Origin: Gp1-AA122 sp035631655
GTDB taxonomy: Bacteria; Acidobacteriota; Terriglobia; Terriglobales; Acidobacteriaceae
Reading direction: 5' to 3'
Assembly (NCBI GenBank): GCA_035631655.1
Contig: DASQIH010000307.1
Location: 1-23,028 of the forward strand
DNA: 23,028 nt
Positions within the stretch are counted from its first letter, which is position 1. Every line of letters begins with the position of its first letter. The notes beneath the pieces were generated by a model, which saw only the letters and a program-made list of their open reading frames with translations, was not told the DNA's origin and searched no databases. A program made the translations under genes and the position numbers. Positions 22,775-23,028 of this stretch are shown here, one piece after another.

Positions 22775-23008
22775 ATGCCCATCTTTGAGTACCTGTGCAA
22801 GAAATGCAATCACCAATTCGAGGCTCTGGTGTACGGGAAAGATAAGGCCGAATGCCCGAAGTGTCACAGCCAGAAACTGGAACCGCAGCTTTCGGTTTTC
22901 GCGGTGGCCGCAAAGGGGGCGCGTTCTCCCTCCCCATCGGCAAGTCCTTGCAGCAGTTGTGGCGACCCGCGGGGAGCTGGTGCGTGTTCGCTGTCCGATC
23001 TGGACTAG
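22775..23008 (+). CDS. FmdB-type zinc-ribbon regulatory protein
   Basis: A 77-residue protein of the FmdB / CxxC_CXXC_SSSS family. MPIFEYLCKKCNHQFEALV is the standard start, and CxxC at residues 8-11 pairs with C-P-K-C at about 30-33 to hold a zinc. The tail is Ser/Ala/Pro-rich and ends SCGDPRGAGACSLSDLD, a C-terminal motif common in this family. GGAG is about six bases upstream of the ATG at 22775, which fixes the start over longer in-frame options beginning at 22508 inside the opposing gene. Proposed to be a regulator; its target is unknown. Confidence 0.9.
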   Translation: MPIFEYLCKKCNHQFEALVYGKDKAECPKCHSQKLEPQLSVFAVAAKGARSPSPSASPCSSCGDPRGAGACSLSDLD

Positions 23009-23028
23009 CGAGTCCTGGACCGCAGGCC

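Noticed and set aside
1..23028. CRISPR arrays, insertion sequences, attachment sites, defence systems
   Set aside because: No regularly spaced direct repeats, transposase, integrase or defence-gene motifs were seen. The two tRNAs have no adjacent integrase or duplicated 3' end.

Overview
The window looks like a chromosomal piece of a soil or freshwater Acidobacteriota (Terriglobia / Koribacter-like). This is inferred from gene content: a DUF6599-like protein, an eukaryotic-type Ser/Thr kinase plus a kinase fragment, short single-domain hypotheticals of a type I associate with this phylum, and dispersed palindromic intergenic repeats. No rRNA or other phylogenetic marker is present except the 3' part of alaS. 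Overall it is ordinary housekeeping and accessory chromosome. No phage, insertion sequence, CRISPR array or defence island is recognisable.

Layout. 1-2775: the 3' end of alaS, a long inverted repeat, a small SpoIIAA/STAS-like protein, a second intergenic repeat, and a minus-strand Rieske oxygenase. 2776-8236: a cell-envelope block with a good promoter driving a lytic transglycosylase and then a TPR-AMIN-Amidase_3 amidase; then a DUF6599-like membrane-anchored protein and a zinc-ribbon membrane protein preceded by a promoter and a strong intrinsic-terminator-like hairpin. 8338-9882: tRNA-Thr(CGT), a small DUF5658-like membrane protein, a stand-alone SET-domain protein, a hairpin between convergent genes, and a previously uncalled 47-residue membrane ORF translationally coupled to the AI-2E-type exporter (9869-11011, minus). 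11319-15415: a transmembrane Ser/Thr kinase, a MerR-like HTH fused to TPRs, and an acyl-CoA dehydrogenase. 15544-18172: small secreted or membrane proteins, including a cluster resembling the yqjD-yqjE-yqjK arrangement (DUF883-like, phage-holin-family-like, small one-TM protein) plus a fourth membrane protein. Two genes in this cluster carry apparent one-base frameshifts. 18241-19805: a tandem repeat, a thioredoxin-like [2Fe-2S] ferredoxin, a truncated kinase remnant, a palindromic repeat, tRNA-Arg(TCT), a possible structured leader and a single-domain response regulator. 19983-23008: an HGSNAT-like multi-TM acyltransferase, a convergent unknown gene, a YheT-like alpha/beta hydrolase and a divergent FmdB-type zinc ribbon.

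How genes work together. The transglycosylase and amidase both cut peptidoglycan and are probably co-transcribed. The yqjDE-like cluster has overlapping stops and starts and is likely one envelope or stress operon. The AI-2E transporter and the small ORF overlap and share translation signals. Most other genes look monocistronic. The most useful new points are the two frameshifted genes, the uncalled small ORFs (9739-9882 minus, 15544-15675 plus), the kinase remnant, the HTH-TPR fusion and the repeat families.
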